Positions 9,122-18,611 are shown, numbered from the stretch's first letter. The stretch: 64,000 nucleotides of DNA from CAMYOC01 sp963704875 (GCA_963704875.1 CAVPIA010000008.1:992001-1056000), one strand, 5' to 3'. A program made the numbers and translations. The notes: generated from the sequence alone by a model not told the origin.

Positions 9122-10541
9122 ATATTTTCTCGCGCTCGACCAGGGGTCTCATGCCAGCCGCGCGATCGCGTTTACCCCCCAGGGCCTGATCCTGGACAGA
9201 GAGCAGATTCCTGTCATCACCAGGAACCCTCATGCCGGGTGGTATGAGCACGACGCCGAAGCCTTGTTGCGGACCGTGGAAACCGCGATTGGACGTTTGC
9301 TGGAACGCCAGCCGGAAGCGAATTGTCTTGGCGCGGGTCTGGCGACCCAGCGATCGAGCATCGTTTGCTGGGACAGGCACAGCGGGGCGGCCTTGTCACC
9401 CGTCCTGTCCTGGCGCGATACCCGGAACCAACAATGGCTCGACAGGCTCGGACTGGATCCAGCCTGGGTGCACCAAACCACCGGCCTGCGAATCTCGGCC
9501 CATTACGGGGCAAGCAAACTTCGCTGGTGTCTGGACCATCTCCCGGCGGTAACAGGAGCCAGTGATCAGGGACGCCTGCTCTGGGGGCCGCTGGCGAGCT
9601 TTCTGGTTTTCCGGCTGACGCGCGAACGCAGCACAGCCGCAGACCCGGTTAATGCGTCGCGCACACTGCTATGGGATGTACGGCACCGGGACTGGTCCGA
9701 CGCGTTGCTGGACAGTTTCGGGCTGAGACCTGAATGGCTTCCGACAGCGGTACCGGAAGACCATGATTTTGGTCACCTGCGCGCGGGCAGCGGCAGAATA
9801 CGACTGATCCGTTGTACTGGCGACCAATCGGCGGCACTGCACGCGCGTGGTCGGCCGGACCCGGGCAGCGCCTTCGTCAATGCAGGCACCGGCGCTTTTG
9901 CATTGCGACCGCTGGCGGAGATCGAAACATCACGAGATCTTCTGATCAGCGTCATCCGCGGAGACCACGCCCGTTTTTCAGTTGCCCTCGAAGGAACGGT
10001 CAATGGTGCAGCGACCGCGCTTGACTCAGAAGCGGCAGCGCTGGGCGTTCCGGACTGGCAATCGGTGCTGGAAGACGTCGCGGCACCTGACATCGACATA
10101 CCCGTTTTTCTGAACGGCCATGCAGGCCTGGGATCACCCTGGTGGCTCGCGTCATTTCCGCGCCGTTATGTTGGCGATGGTGATGCGAATACGCGAATGT
10201 TTGCGGTGCTTGAGAGCATTGTGTTTATGCTCGCGGAAAACCTGCAGCGCTGCAGACGGCAGGATCAGCCGCTGGCACGAATCGTTGCCAGTGGCGGGCT
10301 AAGCCGGATGCCGTTGTTTTGTTCCTCATTGGCCAGCGTCACCGGCGTGGCCGTCGAGCGTCCTCAGGTGACCGAAGCCACGGCCAGGGGCCTGGCCTGG
10401 CTCTGCACCGGAGAATCGACGCCCTGGGCGGAAGACAAGAAACCGGATATCTACCCACCGCTCATGCAGACCGCGCTGCTGGCACGACATCAGCGCTGGC
10501 AAACCGAAATGGGGCGGGCTCTGACTCAGCTTGCCGTATAA
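9114..10541 (+). CDS. glpK: Glycerol kinase-like FGGY carbohydrate kinase
   Basis: About 475-residue FGGY-family kinase, most likely phosphorylating glycerol with ATP. The N-terminal ALDQGSHASRA segment matches the first phosphate-binding loop of glycerol kinases, and WRDTR and the GDQSAAL segment match family signatures. GTG at 9114 is preferred because GAGG lies about 9 nt upstream and the protein then begins at the first beta-strand; an ATG at 9099 is the alternative. Either start overlaps the glpD-like gene, so translation is coupled. Glycerol specificity is inferred from motifs and operon context. Confidence 0.8.
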   Translation: MAEYFLALDQGSHASRAIAFTPQGLILDREQIPVITRNPHAGWYEHDAEALLRTVETAIGRLLERQPEANCLGAGLATQRSSIVCWDRHSGAALSPVLSWRDTRNQQWLDRLGLDPAWVHQTTGLRISAHYGASKLRWCLDHLPAVTGASDQGRLLWGPLASFLVFRLTRERSTAADPVNASRTLLWDVRHRDWSDALLDSFGLRPEWLPTAVPEDHDFGHLRAGSGRIRLIRCTGDQSAALHARGRPDPGSAFVNAGTGAFALRPLAEIETSRDLLISVIRGDHARFSVALEGTVNGAATALDSEAAALGVPDWQSVLEDVAAPDIDIPVFLNGHAGLGSPWWLASFPRRYVGDGDANTRMFAVLESIVFMLAENLQRCRRQDQPLARIVASGGLSRMPLFCSSLASVTGVAVERPQVTEATARGLAWLCTGESTPWAEDKKPDIYPPLMQTALLARHQRWQTEMGRALTQLAV

Positions 10542-10601
10542 TCGCGGGCCGGCACCGTACCATCACTGGCCAGTAGCCGTTGCCGGCGAGCACTCGTCAC
10601 T

Positions 10602-12410
10602 ATGAGATCAACCGATATTCCGATCGATCCGTCCGCACCACGCAGCCGGAATCTGCGGCCGTTACGCGGCCTGCTGCCCTACCTGATCACGTATCGAGGA
10701 CACCTGCTGATGGCGCTGGCCGCGTTGCTGGTCGCGGCGGGCGCCACCCTGAGCCTGCCGGTTGCGGTGCGACAGATGATCGACCTGGGCTTCTCCCAGG
10801 ACAATGCCGCTTCTATTGACAGATATTTCCTGATGCTGATGGCGGTGGCCACGGTTCTGGCACTGGCTACGGCTGCGCGTTATTACATGGTGACCTGGCT
10901 GGGGGAGCGCATCGTTTCGGATATCCGCATCCGGGTGTTTGATCATCTGCTCGGCCTGAGCGCGACATTCTTCGAAACCACCCGCACCGGCGAGGTACTG
11001 TCGCGCCTGACCTCAGATACGACGGTACTACAAGCGGTGGTCGGATCCGGCGCCTCGATCGCGCTGCGAAACCTGTTGCTGCTGTTTGGCGGGTTCACAA
11101 TGCTGATGATCACAAGCCCGTCGATGACTGGCAGCATCGTGATCATGATCCCGATCGTACTGCTGCCCATCATTCTGTTTGGCAGGCGGGTGCGCAAGCT
11201 GTCCCGCGCCAGTCAGGACCGTATTGCCGACACCACCGCGATGGCCAGCGAGGTGCTGGGCGCGATGCAAACGGTGCAGGCTTATGTCAGAGAGACATGG
11301 GAATCGAAGCGCTTTGGTGTCGCCGTAGAAGATGCATTCGATACCGCGCTGGGAAGGATGCGTGCGCGAGCATTGCTGACTGCAGTTGCCATCCTGTTTA
11401 TTTTCGGTTCTATCGTCGCTGGCCTCTGGTTCGGGGCCAAGGCGGTGGTGGTCGGGTCAGTGAGCGCAGGCGAACTCGGCCAGTTTGTGCTGTATTCAAT
11501 CCTCACCGCTGGCTCTCTGGCGGCCTTGAGCGAGGTGTGGGGTGAACTGCAACGTGCCGCAGGCGCGATGGAGCGCATCCTCGAATTGCTTGCGACCGAG
11601 CCCGACATCAGGGATCCGTTGCATCCGGTCGCATTACAGATTGGGCGCGGCAGCATCGCGGTCGAAAATGTAAGTTTCAGGTATTCCTCGCGGCCGGACG
11701 AGATCGCATTGGATCAGGTCAGCTTTGAGGTCGCGCCAGGTGAAACCGTGGCGCTGGTGGGCGCCTCCGGCGCCGGCAAGACGACCGTCTTCCGCCTGCT
11801 GCTGCGATTCTACGATCCCAGCCATGGACGCATCCTGCTCGATGGAACCGACATCGCGACGGCAAGACTGGCTGAGGTGCGTCAACGCATCGGTATCGTG
11901 CCGCAGGAGACCATCATTTTCTCCACCAGTGCTATGGAGAATATTCGTTATGGCAGACCGGACGCCGGCGACGACGAGGTGATTTCAGCAGCGAAGGCAG
12001 CGATGGCCGACGAGTTCATCCAGCCGCTCCCTGAAGGATATGCGACGCATCTGGGCGAGCGTGGCGTGCGCCTCTCCGGCGGCCAGCGGCAGCGCATCGC
12101 CATCGCCCGAGCGGTTCTCAAGAACCCGCCAGTGCTGCTGCTGGACGAAGCCACCAGCGCGCTGGATGCGGAGAACGAATTGAAGGTACAAAACGCGCTC
12201 GAGCATCTGATGGAAAACCGCAGCACTCTGATCATCGCGCACCGGCTGGCGACCGTGGTCAAAGCAGATCGGATCCTGGTCATGGACAATGGCCGTATTG
12301 TCGCCACCGGTACGCACGCCGATTTGCTGACTCAGGGTGGGATCTATGCTCGCCTGGCCGAGCTCCAGTTCGGGGAGCAAAACCGACTACAGCAGGCAGC
12401 CGACGCCTGA
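10602..12410 (+). CDS. ABC exporter, fused permease-ATPase (MsbA-like)
   Basis: 602-residue half-transporter of the ABCB type. Six transmembrane helices (about residues 30-310) precede a nucleotide-binding domain with Walker A GASGAGKTT (about 387-395), signature LSGGQRQR (about 491), Walker B VLLLDEATSALD (about 513-524) and the H-loop IIAHR. It would work as a homodimer in the inner membrane. Members with this layout export lipids or drugs; the lipid A flippase MsbA is a relative, but I cannot assign the substrate. It follows glpK by 60 nt on the same strand and may or may not be in that operon. Confidence 0.88.
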   Translation: MRSTDIPIDPSAPRSRNLRPLRGLLPYLITYRGHLLMALAALLVAAGATLSLPVAVRQMIDLGFSQDNAASIDRYFLMLMAVATVLALATAARYYMVTWLGERIVSDIRIRVFDHLLGLSATFFETTRTGEVLSRLTSDTTVLQAVVGSGASIALRNLLLLFGGFTMLMITSPSMTGSIVIMIPIVLLPIILFGRRVRKLSRASQDRIADTTAMASEVLGAMQTVQAYVRETWESKRFGVAVEDAFDTALGRMRARALLTAVAILFIFGSIVAGLWFGAKAVVVGSVSAGELGQFVLYSILTAGSLAALSEVWGELQRAAGAMERILELLATEPDIRDPLHPVALQIGRGSIAVENVSFRYSSRPDEIALDQVSFEVAPGETVALVGASGAGKTTVFRLLLRFYDPSHGRILLDGTDIATARLAEVRQRIGIVPQETIIFSTSAMENIRYGRPDAGDDEVISAAKAAMADEFIQPLPEGYATHLGERGVRLSGGQRQRIAIARAVLKNPPVLLLDEATSALDAENELKVQNALEHLMENRSTLIIAHRLATVVKADRILVMDNGRIVATGTHADLLTQGGIYARLAELQFGEQNRLQQAADA

Positions 12411-12411
12411 T

Positions 12412-12780
12412 CTATTTGCCGCGAGACCGGCGTCGCCCCAGAACAAGAATCGCAGCCAGCAAGACCAGTTGCATGAGAGCCTGCACTGTTGGCTGGAGCT
12501 CCCGATAGACCAGCGCTGCGACAAGCTCGCCGACACTGACCAGGGCCAGCAATACCAATGCCGGGCGGCGGCGGCGGGCGCTCAACAGCGCCAAGGCGCC
12601 AACAATCTGCACGACCCCGAGCACATAGGTCGGCCAGGTGGGCCACCCCAAAACGGCAAGCCGCAGAACCACCATCTCCGGCGCGCGTAACAGATAGATG
12701 CCGCCAGCGATAAACACGACCGCTGCCGCCACCGCGAGGACTTCGGCGGTCATACCGCCGCTTTGCGTGTCACTGCTCAC
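12412..12780 (-). CDS. DoxX-like small membrane protein
   Basis: 122-residue protein with about four transmembrane segments and a basic C-terminal tail (RRRSRGK). The central LAVLGWPTWPTYVLGVVQIV stretch resembles the DoxX-like family, whose members have a conserved G-(W/Y)-P loop before a membrane helix. The start is GTG at 12780, overlapping the stop of the upstream YheT-like gene as GTGA, so translation is probably coupled. It ends 2 nt from the stop of the convergent ABC exporter. Function is unknown. Confidence 0.6.
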   Translation of the reverse strand: MSSDTQSGGMTAEVLAVAAAVVFIAGGIYLLRAPEMVVLRLAVLGWPTWPTYVLGVVQIVGALALLSARRRRPALVLLALVSVGELVAALVYRELQPTVQALMQLVLLAAILVLGRRRSRGK

Positions 12781-13796
12781 CGGCCCAGGGCCTGCTCAAA
12801 CAGGCTCGAGACCTGTCTTACTGCCCAGCTGAGTTTGCGTGGGCTGTCCATGAAACCGCAGTGTCCGCCGTGCTCGGTAACGCTGATTGTCAGCGCATCC
12901 GGCCGTGCCAGACGGTTGACATCAACCGAGGGGATTACCGGATCATCTCTCGACGTGATCAGATGCGAAGGCACCCTTAGAGGCGCTAGCACGTCGTCGG
13001 TCAGCGCATAGCCCTTCAGATAAGTGTGCAGATCCGGAAATCCGGAATAATGCACAACGAAGTGTTCGGTCATCTCGGTCAGAGTCTTCAGGTCCTCCAG
13101 ATTCCTGAAATCATAGAGCTCCGGAAAACACTCCTCCTTGCGCAGCAGAGAACGCCGCCATTTGCGGATAAAGTACGTGCGATACCCTACCCATCCCGTC
13201 TCAAGCGCGTGCAGCGTATTGGCCGGCTCCAGCACTGGACAGACTGCAACCACCTGGCGCAAATCGATGCCCGCGGCCTCTGCCCTCAAGGCAACCCGCA
13301 AGGCGAAATTGCCCCCCAGCGAGAATCCCGCCAGCATCAGCGGCAGCTCAGGAAACAGCGAACCGATCCTTGCGACTGCAGCCACGACTTCGTCGATCCT
13401 GTTGGAATGGAACAATTCCGCATTCAGGTGATGGCTGGGGCCATGGTCACGCATGTTGAGACGGAATACGTCGTAGCCGGTTTCGCGCAGATGGTTCGCG
13501 GTAGACAGCAGATAGAGTGAATCTGAGCTCCCTTCCCAGCCGTGGATCAGCACTGCAAGGCCACGGGCCGGCCGCTGTTTAGCGCGGCTACGCGGCGCGA
13601 AGTAACCATGCAGGCGGATGCCATCGCCGCAATCCAGCAACACGTCGGTCGATCGCCGCAACAGCCCTTCGACCTGTCGTTCGACCATCGGCCGACGCAG
13701 AGGCAGACTGGCAAGCACGGACTGCATATGAGCCCCCGCGATCAGGCTCGGCGGATTGAACGGCTCGAGCAAAGGGCTTGCCCCCGACTCACTCAT
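12777..13796 (-). CDS. YheT-like alpha/beta hydrolase
   Basis: About 340-residue hydrolase of the YheT/ABHD1-3 family. It has the HGWEGSSDS oxyanion segment, the nucleophile elbow AGFSLGGN, the RDHG motif, and a C-terminal acid and histidine (SRDDPVIP and GGHCGF). Family members are esterases or acyltransferase-like enzymes of poorly known substrate. An ATG at 13796 with AGAGG upstream is preferred over a GTG at 13814 that would add six residues. The last codons overlap the DoxX-like gene. The SDR gene at 13830 lies just upstream on the same strand. Confidence 0.85.
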   Translation of the reverse strand: MSESGASPLLEPFNPPSLIAGAHMQSVLASLPLRRPMVERQVEGLLRRSTDVLLDCGDGIRLHGYFAPRSRAKQRPARGLAVLIHGWEGSSDSLYLLSTANHLRETGYDVFRLNMRDHGPSHHLNAELFHSNRIDEVVAAVARIGSLFPELPLMLAGFSLGGNFALRVALRAEAAGIDLRQVVAVCPVLEPANTLHALETGWVGYRTYFIRKWRRSLLRKEECFPELYDFRNLEDLKTLTEMTEHFVVHYSGFPDLHTYLKGYALTDDVLAPLRVPSHLITSRDDPVIPSVDVNRLARPDALTISVTEHGGHCGFMDSPRKLSWAVRQVSSLFEQALGR

Positions 13797-13829
13797 CGCT
13801 GATGCCTCTGACACGAAAGCCTGACGGGT

Positions 13830-14678
13830 TCATTTCTTCTGTCTGTTTGCATCCGGCTCCAGCTCGACCAGATTGCCGAACATCTTTTGCGCCGCCCGCG
13901 CCGTGCTCCAGTAAAACGTACCCGGCAACAAGCGCTTGAAGTGATACGCAATACGCGCTTCACCGTGCCCAAAGACGAACAGCTCTCCCTTCACCATCGC
14001 CTGGTACACGGCGTCAGCGATATCGTCGGCACTGAGTTTCGACCGCTTCATCAGTTTCCCGGCCATCTCCCTGACGCCAGTCGCCGGGCCGCGATATGAC
14101 TCCATCAGATTGGTGGTGAAGAAGGAGGGGCAGGCGACGGTCACGCCGATGCCAAAACCTCGCAATTCGTTATTCAGGGTTTCCGAAAGGGCGATCATCC
14201 CGGCCTTGGCGACGTTATAGCTGGCCATCCCGGGCGACTGCACGATACCCGCGGCCGAGGCCACATTGATCACGTGGCCCGCCCTCTGCGCCTGCATCAA
14301 AGGCAGGCAGGCGCGGCACATGCGCACCGCGCCGAGCAGATTCGTCTCGATCATCCACGACCAGTCCTGCATCGATGTATCACACACCGTGCCGGCACTC
14401 GCGACGCCAGCATTGTTGACCAGCACATCAATACCGCCCCAGGCCGCAACGGCCTCGGCAACAGCATGTTCGACACTGGCGTCATCGGTGATATCACAGC
14501 TCACGACCAATGCCTCGCCGCCGCCGGCAACAAGCTCTGCCGCGGTCTCCCGGGCCCTGTCCTGGTTGATATCGGCGATGATTACACGAGCTTGTTCGCG
14601 GGCAAACCGCAGCGCCAGGGCACGGCCCAGACCGCTGGCCGCTCCGGTAATGAATACACGTTGTCGGGTCTCGCCCAT
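13830..14678 (-). CDS. Short-chain dehydrogenase/reductase
   Basis: 282-residue classical SDR with the cofactor motif TGAASGLG near residue 11, an acidic residue after strand 2 (ADIN, pointing to NAD use), NNAG, the catalytic Ser and YNVAK. A C-terminal extension of about 40 residues with basic and aromatic residues follows the core, as in SDRs linked to lipid or steroid substrates. It is the first gene of a three-gene minus-strand run with the YheT-like and DoxX-like genes and diverges from the phosphatase at 14821. Substrate unknown. Confidence 0.85.
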   Translation of the reverse strand: MGETRQRVFITGAASGLGRALALRFAREQARVIIADINQDRARETAAELVAGGGEALVVSCDITDDASVEHAVAEAVAAWGGIDVLVNNAGVASAGTVCDTSMQDWSWMIETNLLGAVRMCRACLPLMQAQRAGHVINVASAAGIVQSPGMASYNVAKAGMIALSETLNNELRGFGIGVTVACPSFFTTNLMESYRGPATGVREMAGKLMKRSKLSADDIADAVYQAMVKGELFVFGHGEARIAYHFKRLLPGTFYWSTARAAQKMFGNLVELEPDANRQKK

Positions 14679-14820
14679 GCCTTGCTCCAGATGAGAGAAA
14701 GGCCAGATGATGCACTATTCGGCAACAGTGGCAAGACGAAGCTGGCGCGGTTGACACCCGGATAGCGCGTGCCTAATGTCTGCCAACCAGTCCGCAGCGC
14801 AGGCAGCGCCGAGTATCCTG

Positions 14821-15537
14821 ATGACCGTTGTCTATCTGATTCGCCACGGTCAGGCCTCTTTTGGCAAGCAGGACTATGACCGGCTTTCGTCTGTTGGTGA
14901 GCGCCAGGCCCGCGTCACGGGTGAGCACATGCGGCACCATCTGCCGCGTCTCGACCGCATCTTCTCAGGTGGGATGGTGCGCCAGGAACATAGCGCCACG
15001 ATCGCCCGCGAGGCGCTGGGGGAGAGCGCGCCGCCAGTGGGAACCATCCCGGCTTTTGCGGAGTACGACCACGTCGCCTTGTTCAAGGCGTATCTGCCGT
15101 CCTTCCTCGCTGAATCGGGCGCGCCGGTCAATAGCCTGGATGACCTGCTTGGCGACTATAAATTGCTGGAACGGGCGCTGAGATTTGTACTGTCAAGCTG
15201 GCTGAACGACAGACCAAACGAAGCAGCGCCGGTGTTGAGCTGGTCCGATTTCAAACAACGTACCGGTGACGCGCTTGACGAGCTGTTGAGCACTTGCGAG
15301 CCAGACTCGCGAGTCGCGATTTTCACCTCGGGAGGCATAATCACGGCACTGCTCGACAGGCTTTTGGGGCTATCCGCGCAAACCGCGCTGGGGCTGGCGG
15401 TCAGTCTGTACAATGCCTCCATCACCCAGCTCTCTTGCCCAGCCAAACATGGTGCCGGCGGCCGGCTGCTGGTGGGGTACAACAACATCACCCATCTGGA
15501 AATCACAGGAGACCGGAACCTGATCACGTTCCGCTGA
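14821..15537 (+). CDS. Histidine phosphatase family protein
   Basis: About 238-residue branch-2-like phosphoglycerate mutase/histidine phosphatase. The catalytic RHGQ lies at about residues 8-11, right after the first strand. The conserved second arginine falls in the SGGMVRQEHSA stretch, and a downstream TSGG segment sits where the second histidine region lies in the family. An ATG at 14776 would add 15 residues of low complexity; 14821 starts directly at the fold. It precedes the acyl-CoA dehydrogenase by 5 nt, so it is probably the first gene of that operon. Phosphatase substrate is unknown. Confidence 0.8.
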   Translation: MTVVYLIRHGQASFGKQDYDRLSSVGERQARVTGEHMRHHLPRLDRIFSGGMVRQEHSATIAREALGESAPPVGTIPAFAEYDHVALFKAYLPSFLAESGAPVNSLDDLLGDYKLLERALRFVLSSWLNDRPNEAAPVLSWSDFKQRTGDALDELLSTCEPDSRVAIFTSGGIITALLDRLLGLSAQTALGLAVSLYNASITQLSCPAKHGAGGRLLVGYNNITHLEITGDRNLITFR

Positions 15538-15542
15538 ACTGT

Positions 15543-16742
15543 ATGGATTTTTCTGTCGACCAGGCGACGACTACACGCCTCGAAGAGATTCGCGCATTCG
15601 TAGATGAGCATCTGGTGCCGTTGGAGCCCATGTTGCTTGGTGGCCACTGGGATCAATTGATGCCCGCGCTGGATGCACAGCGGGAAGCAGTGCGCCATCG
15701 CGGCTGGTGGGCACCGAATCTGCCGGCCGGCGCCGCCGGTGCCGGCGCGGACCTGGTCGAACTGGGCATGTGGTCAGAGGAACTCGGTCGCTCGCCGGTC
15801 GGACACTATGTGTTTGGCTGCCAGGCGCCGGATGCAGGCAATGCAGAACTGTTGCTGCAACACGGCAGCGAGGAGCAAAAAGCGCGTTATCTGCAACCAC
15901 TTGCCAGAGGCGTTATCCGCAGCTGCTTTTGCATGACCGAACCGGAGTTCGCCGGCTCGAATCCGGTAGAGATGGGCACCCGCGCGATCCGTGAAGGCGA
16001 TGACTTCATCATAAACGGCCACAAGTGGTTTGCCACCGCCGCCGACCAGGCGGATTTCGCAGTCGTGATGGCTGTCACTGATCCGGATGCAGGCAAGTAC
16101 CATCGCGCGAGCATGATTCTCGTCGATTGCGACACACCTGGCTTTGATCTGATACGCAATATTCCGGTGATGGGTCATGCCGGTCACGGCTATTTCAGCC
16201 ATGGCGAGGTTCGTCTGGAGGACTGCAGGGTGCCGGCGGGCAATCTGCTCGGCGAATCGGGGTCAGGTTTCACGCTCGCGCAGGAGCGATTGGGGCCAGG
16301 TCGGATTCATCACTGCATGCGCTGGCTGGGCATCTGCCGCCGCGCGCTGGAGATGATGTGTGACTACGCGCTGGCCAGACACCTGGCGCCGGAGCGGCCG
16401 CTGGCCTCGCAGCAGATTGTGCAGACCTGGATCGCGGAATCCAGCGCCGAATTGCACGCGGCCAGGGCCCTGGTGCTGGAAGCCGCCTGGCGGATCGAAA
16501 AGCAGGGCTTCAAGGCGGCCAGAGACCATATCTCGATGATCAAGTTTCTCACCGCCAACACGCTTCAGCGCATCGTCGACCGCGCGATCCAGGTGCATGG
16601 CGCGCTGGGTGTCACCGACGACACCCCGCTGGCTTTCTGGTATCGCGAAGAACGTGCTGCACGCATCTATGACGGTCCCGATGAAGTGCACAAGCTTGCC
16701 TTGGCCAGGCATCTGCTCAAGGCACGTCAGAGCGGAGCCTGA
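15543..16742 (+). CDS. Acyl-CoA dehydrogenase, ACAD10/11 type
   Basis: 399-residue flavin-dependent acyl-CoA dehydrogenase. The middle-domain FAD motifs (CFCMTEPEFAGSN, INGHKWFATAA) and the C-terminal dimer motif (IQVHGALGVTDDTPLAFWYR) are clear. RIHHCMRWLG and IYDGPDEVHK are hallmarks of the ACAD10/ACAD11 and LvaC-like clade rather than of ordinary beta-oxidation enzymes, which have YEG here. The next gene, 3 nt downstream, is the matching phosphotransferase domain. In animals these two domains are one protein that converts 4-hydroxyacyl-CoA through a phosphorylated intermediate. ATG at 15543 is chosen; the open frame upstream overlaps the phosphatase. Confidence 0.88.
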   Translation: MDFSVDQATTTRLEEIRAFVDEHLVPLEPMLLGGHWDQLMPALDAQREAVRHRGWWAPNLPAGAAGAGADLVELGMWSEELGRSPVGHYVFGCQAPDAGNAELLLQHGSEEQKARYLQPLARGVIRSCFCMTEPEFAGSNPVEMGTRAIREGDDFIINGHKWFATAADQADFAVVMAVTDPDAGKYHRASMILVDCDTPGFDLIRNIPVMGHAGHGYFSHGEVRLEDCRVPAGNLLGESGSGFTLAQERLGPGRIHHCMRWLGICRRALEMMCDYALARHLAPERPLASQQIVQTWIAESSAELHAARALVLEAAWRIEKQGFKAARDHISMIKFLTANTLQRIVDRAIQVHGALGVTDDTPLAFWYREERAARIYDGPDEVHKLALARHLLKARQSGA

Positions 16743-16745
16743 GAG

Positions 16746-17828
16746 ATGCAGCCGTCATCGGATACCACCCGGCCGCGGCCGGGCGAAGAACTGGACGCCG
16801 CAAGGATCCAGGGTTTTTTGCGGCAGTCACTGCCCGAATTCGCAGGCCCGTCCGGCACCCTCCGGATACGCCAGTTTCCGGGCGGCGCCTCTAATCTGAC
16901 CTATCTGTTACAAAGCGGCGATCGCGAGCTGGTGTTGAGGCGGCCACCTTTTGGCACCAAAGCCCGCACTGCACACGACATGGGCCGCGAATTCAGCGTG
17001 CTGAGAAATCTTCACGCGGTGTTCCCGTACTGCCCCAAACCGCTGGTCTACTGTGACGACCCCGAGATCGTCGGCGAACCCTTTTTTTTGATGGAGCGGC
17101 AGCGGGGCGTCATCCTGCGGCGCGACCTCCCGGACGGGTTCGAACTTCCGCCCGCACAAGCCAAAGCGCTGTGCAGGAAGCTGCTGGATGTGCAATTGGA
17201 GCTTCACCGCATCGACTATCAGAGCGCCGGTCTGGGCGATCTGGGACGACCCCAGGGTTATGTCAAACGTCAGGTCGAGGGCTGGAGCAAGCGTTATCGC
17301 GCCAGCCGGACCGATGACGTGCCCGACAACGCAGCGCTGATGAGCTGGCTGCTGGAACATATGCCTGCTGAGAGCACAGCTGCATCGATAATTCACAACG
17401 ACTACAAATTCGACAACGTGGTACTGGAAGAGCGGGCCGGAGAATGGAGGGTACGCGGTGTTCTGGACTGGGAGATGGCGACCATAGGCGACCCCTTAAT
17501 GGATCTGGGTTGTTCGCTCGCCTACTGGATCGAAGCCGGCGATCCGCCCCCGATGCTGGCGGCGCGGATGTTACCCACGCATCTGCCGGGGATGATGAGT
17601 CGTAGCGAAGTAGTGGCATATTACGCCGCACAATCCGGACGCGATGTGAGCGATTTCCGCTACTACTATGTATTTGGTCTGTTCCGTCTCGCGGTCATCG
17701 TGCAGCAGATATATTTTCGCTATGTGCGCGGCCAGACAGCCGACCCGCGTTTCGCGGGCTTCGGCCCGCTGGGCACCAGTCTCGCGCGCAATGCCGAAGC
17801 CATCGCAGCCGGCACCCGAACACTTTAG
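16746..17828 (+). CDS. Phosphotransferase (APH family), ACAD11 N-domain-like
   Basis: 360-residue kinase-like protein of the aminoglycoside-phosphotransferase fold. The catalytic loop HNDYKFDNVV starts at about residue 217, with Asp219 as the likely base, and DWEMATIGDPLMDLG supplies the magnesium-binding aspartate. FPGGASNLTYLL near the N-terminus forms the nucleotide-binding strand-turn. This variant is the one fused to acyl-CoA dehydrogenase in ACAD10/11 and separate as LvaA in levulinate catabolism. Here it follows the dehydrogenase by 3 nt. Phosphorylation of a 4-hydroxyacyl-CoA is the inferred reaction; antibiotic resistance is unlikely. Confidence 0.85.
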   Translation: MQPSSDTTRPRPGEELDAARIQGFLRQSLPEFAGPSGTLRIRQFPGGASNLTYLLQSGDRELVLRRPPFGTKARTAHDMGREFSVLRNLHAVFPYCPKPLVYCDDPEIVGEPFFLMERQRGVILRRDLPDGFELPPAQAKALCRKLLDVQLELHRIDYQSAGLGDLGRPQGYVKRQVEGWSKRYRASRTDDVPDNAALMSWLLEHMPAESTAASIIHNDYKFDNVVLEERAGEWRVRGVLDWEMATIGDPLMDLGCSLAYWIEAGDPPPMLAARMLPTHLPGMMSRSEVVAYYAAQSGRDVSDFRYYYVFGLFRLAVIVQQIYFRYVRGQTADPRFAGFGPLGTSLARNAEAIAAGTRTL

Positions 17829-17843
17829 AGGAGACACAAACCG

Positions 17844-18611
17844 ATGCAGGAACAGCCAGTTATGGACTTCACTGACAAGATAGTCATGGTCACAGGCGCC
17901 AGCCGCGGCATCGGTGAGTCAGCCGCCAGGTTATTTGCCGCCCGCGGCGCGCATGTCATCGTCTCCAGCCGCAAAACAGAGTCAGTAGAGTCGGTGGCTG
18001 CTTCGATCAGGGACGCAGGCGGCATGGCAAGCGCGCTGGCGTGCCATGTCGGCGATGCCGACGCAGTCAACTCGGCGTTTGAACGGATTGCCGCTGAGTT
18101 TGGGCGGCTCGATGTGCTGGTAAACAACGCGGCCACGAACCCGCACTTCGGCCACATCGCTGAAACGCCTCTGGACATGGTAGACAAGACGGTCGAGGTC
18201 AACGTCCGTGGTTACTTTCACATGTCGCAAAAGGCCGCCCTGCTGATGAAAGACCACGGCGGCGGCGCTATCGTCAATACTTCCTCCATCAACGGTGTCC
18301 GGCCGGGTCCCTACCAGGGTATTTATTCGATAACCAAGGCGGCGGTGATCAGCATGACACAGGCGTTTGCAAAGGAATGTGCACCTTGGAAAATCAGAGT
18401 CAATGCGGTATTGCCTGGCCTGACCGATACCCGGTTCGCGGCTGCGCTGACCCAGAATGAGACGATGTTAAAAATGATCCTGCCGTTGATCCCGCTCAAT
18501 CGCGTCGCAGATCCGGATGAGATCGCGCCGGCCATCGTTTTCCTCGCATCAGACAACGCGTCGTATATCACTGGAGCGGCGCTGCCGGTGGATGGCGGCT
18601 TCCTGGCCTGA
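17844..18611 (+). CDS. Short-chain dehydrogenase/reductase
   Basis: 255-residue SDR with VTGASRGIG (about residues 12-20), NNAA in place of NNAG, the catalytic Ser in NTSSINGV and YSITK, and the C-terminal ITGAALPVDGG segment of FabG-like enzymes. An acyl or hydroxyacyl substrate fits its place after the acyl-CoA dehydrogenase and phosphotransferase. AGGAGA lies about 10 nt before ATG 17844; a second ATG at 17862 could also serve. The stop codon falls in the first unit of a 15-bp tandem repeat that runs up to the next gene. Confidence 0.85.
   Translation: MQEQPVMDFTDKIVMVTGASRGIGESAARLFAARGAHVIVSSRKTESVESVAASIRDAGGMASALACHVGDADAVNSAFERIAAEFGRLDVLVNNAATNPHFGHIAETPLDMVDKTVEVNVRGYFHMSQKAALLMKDHGGGAIVNTSSINGVRPGPYQGIYSITKAAVISMTQAFAKECAPWKIRVNAVLPGLTDTRFAAALTQNETMLKMILPLIPLNRVADPDEIAPAIVFLASDNASYITGAALPVDGGFLA

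Noticed and set aside
16746..17828. Aminoglycoside resistance gene
   Set aside because: The APH fold is shared, but the sequence motifs and the adjacent ACAD11-type dehydrogenase point to acyl-CoA metabolism.
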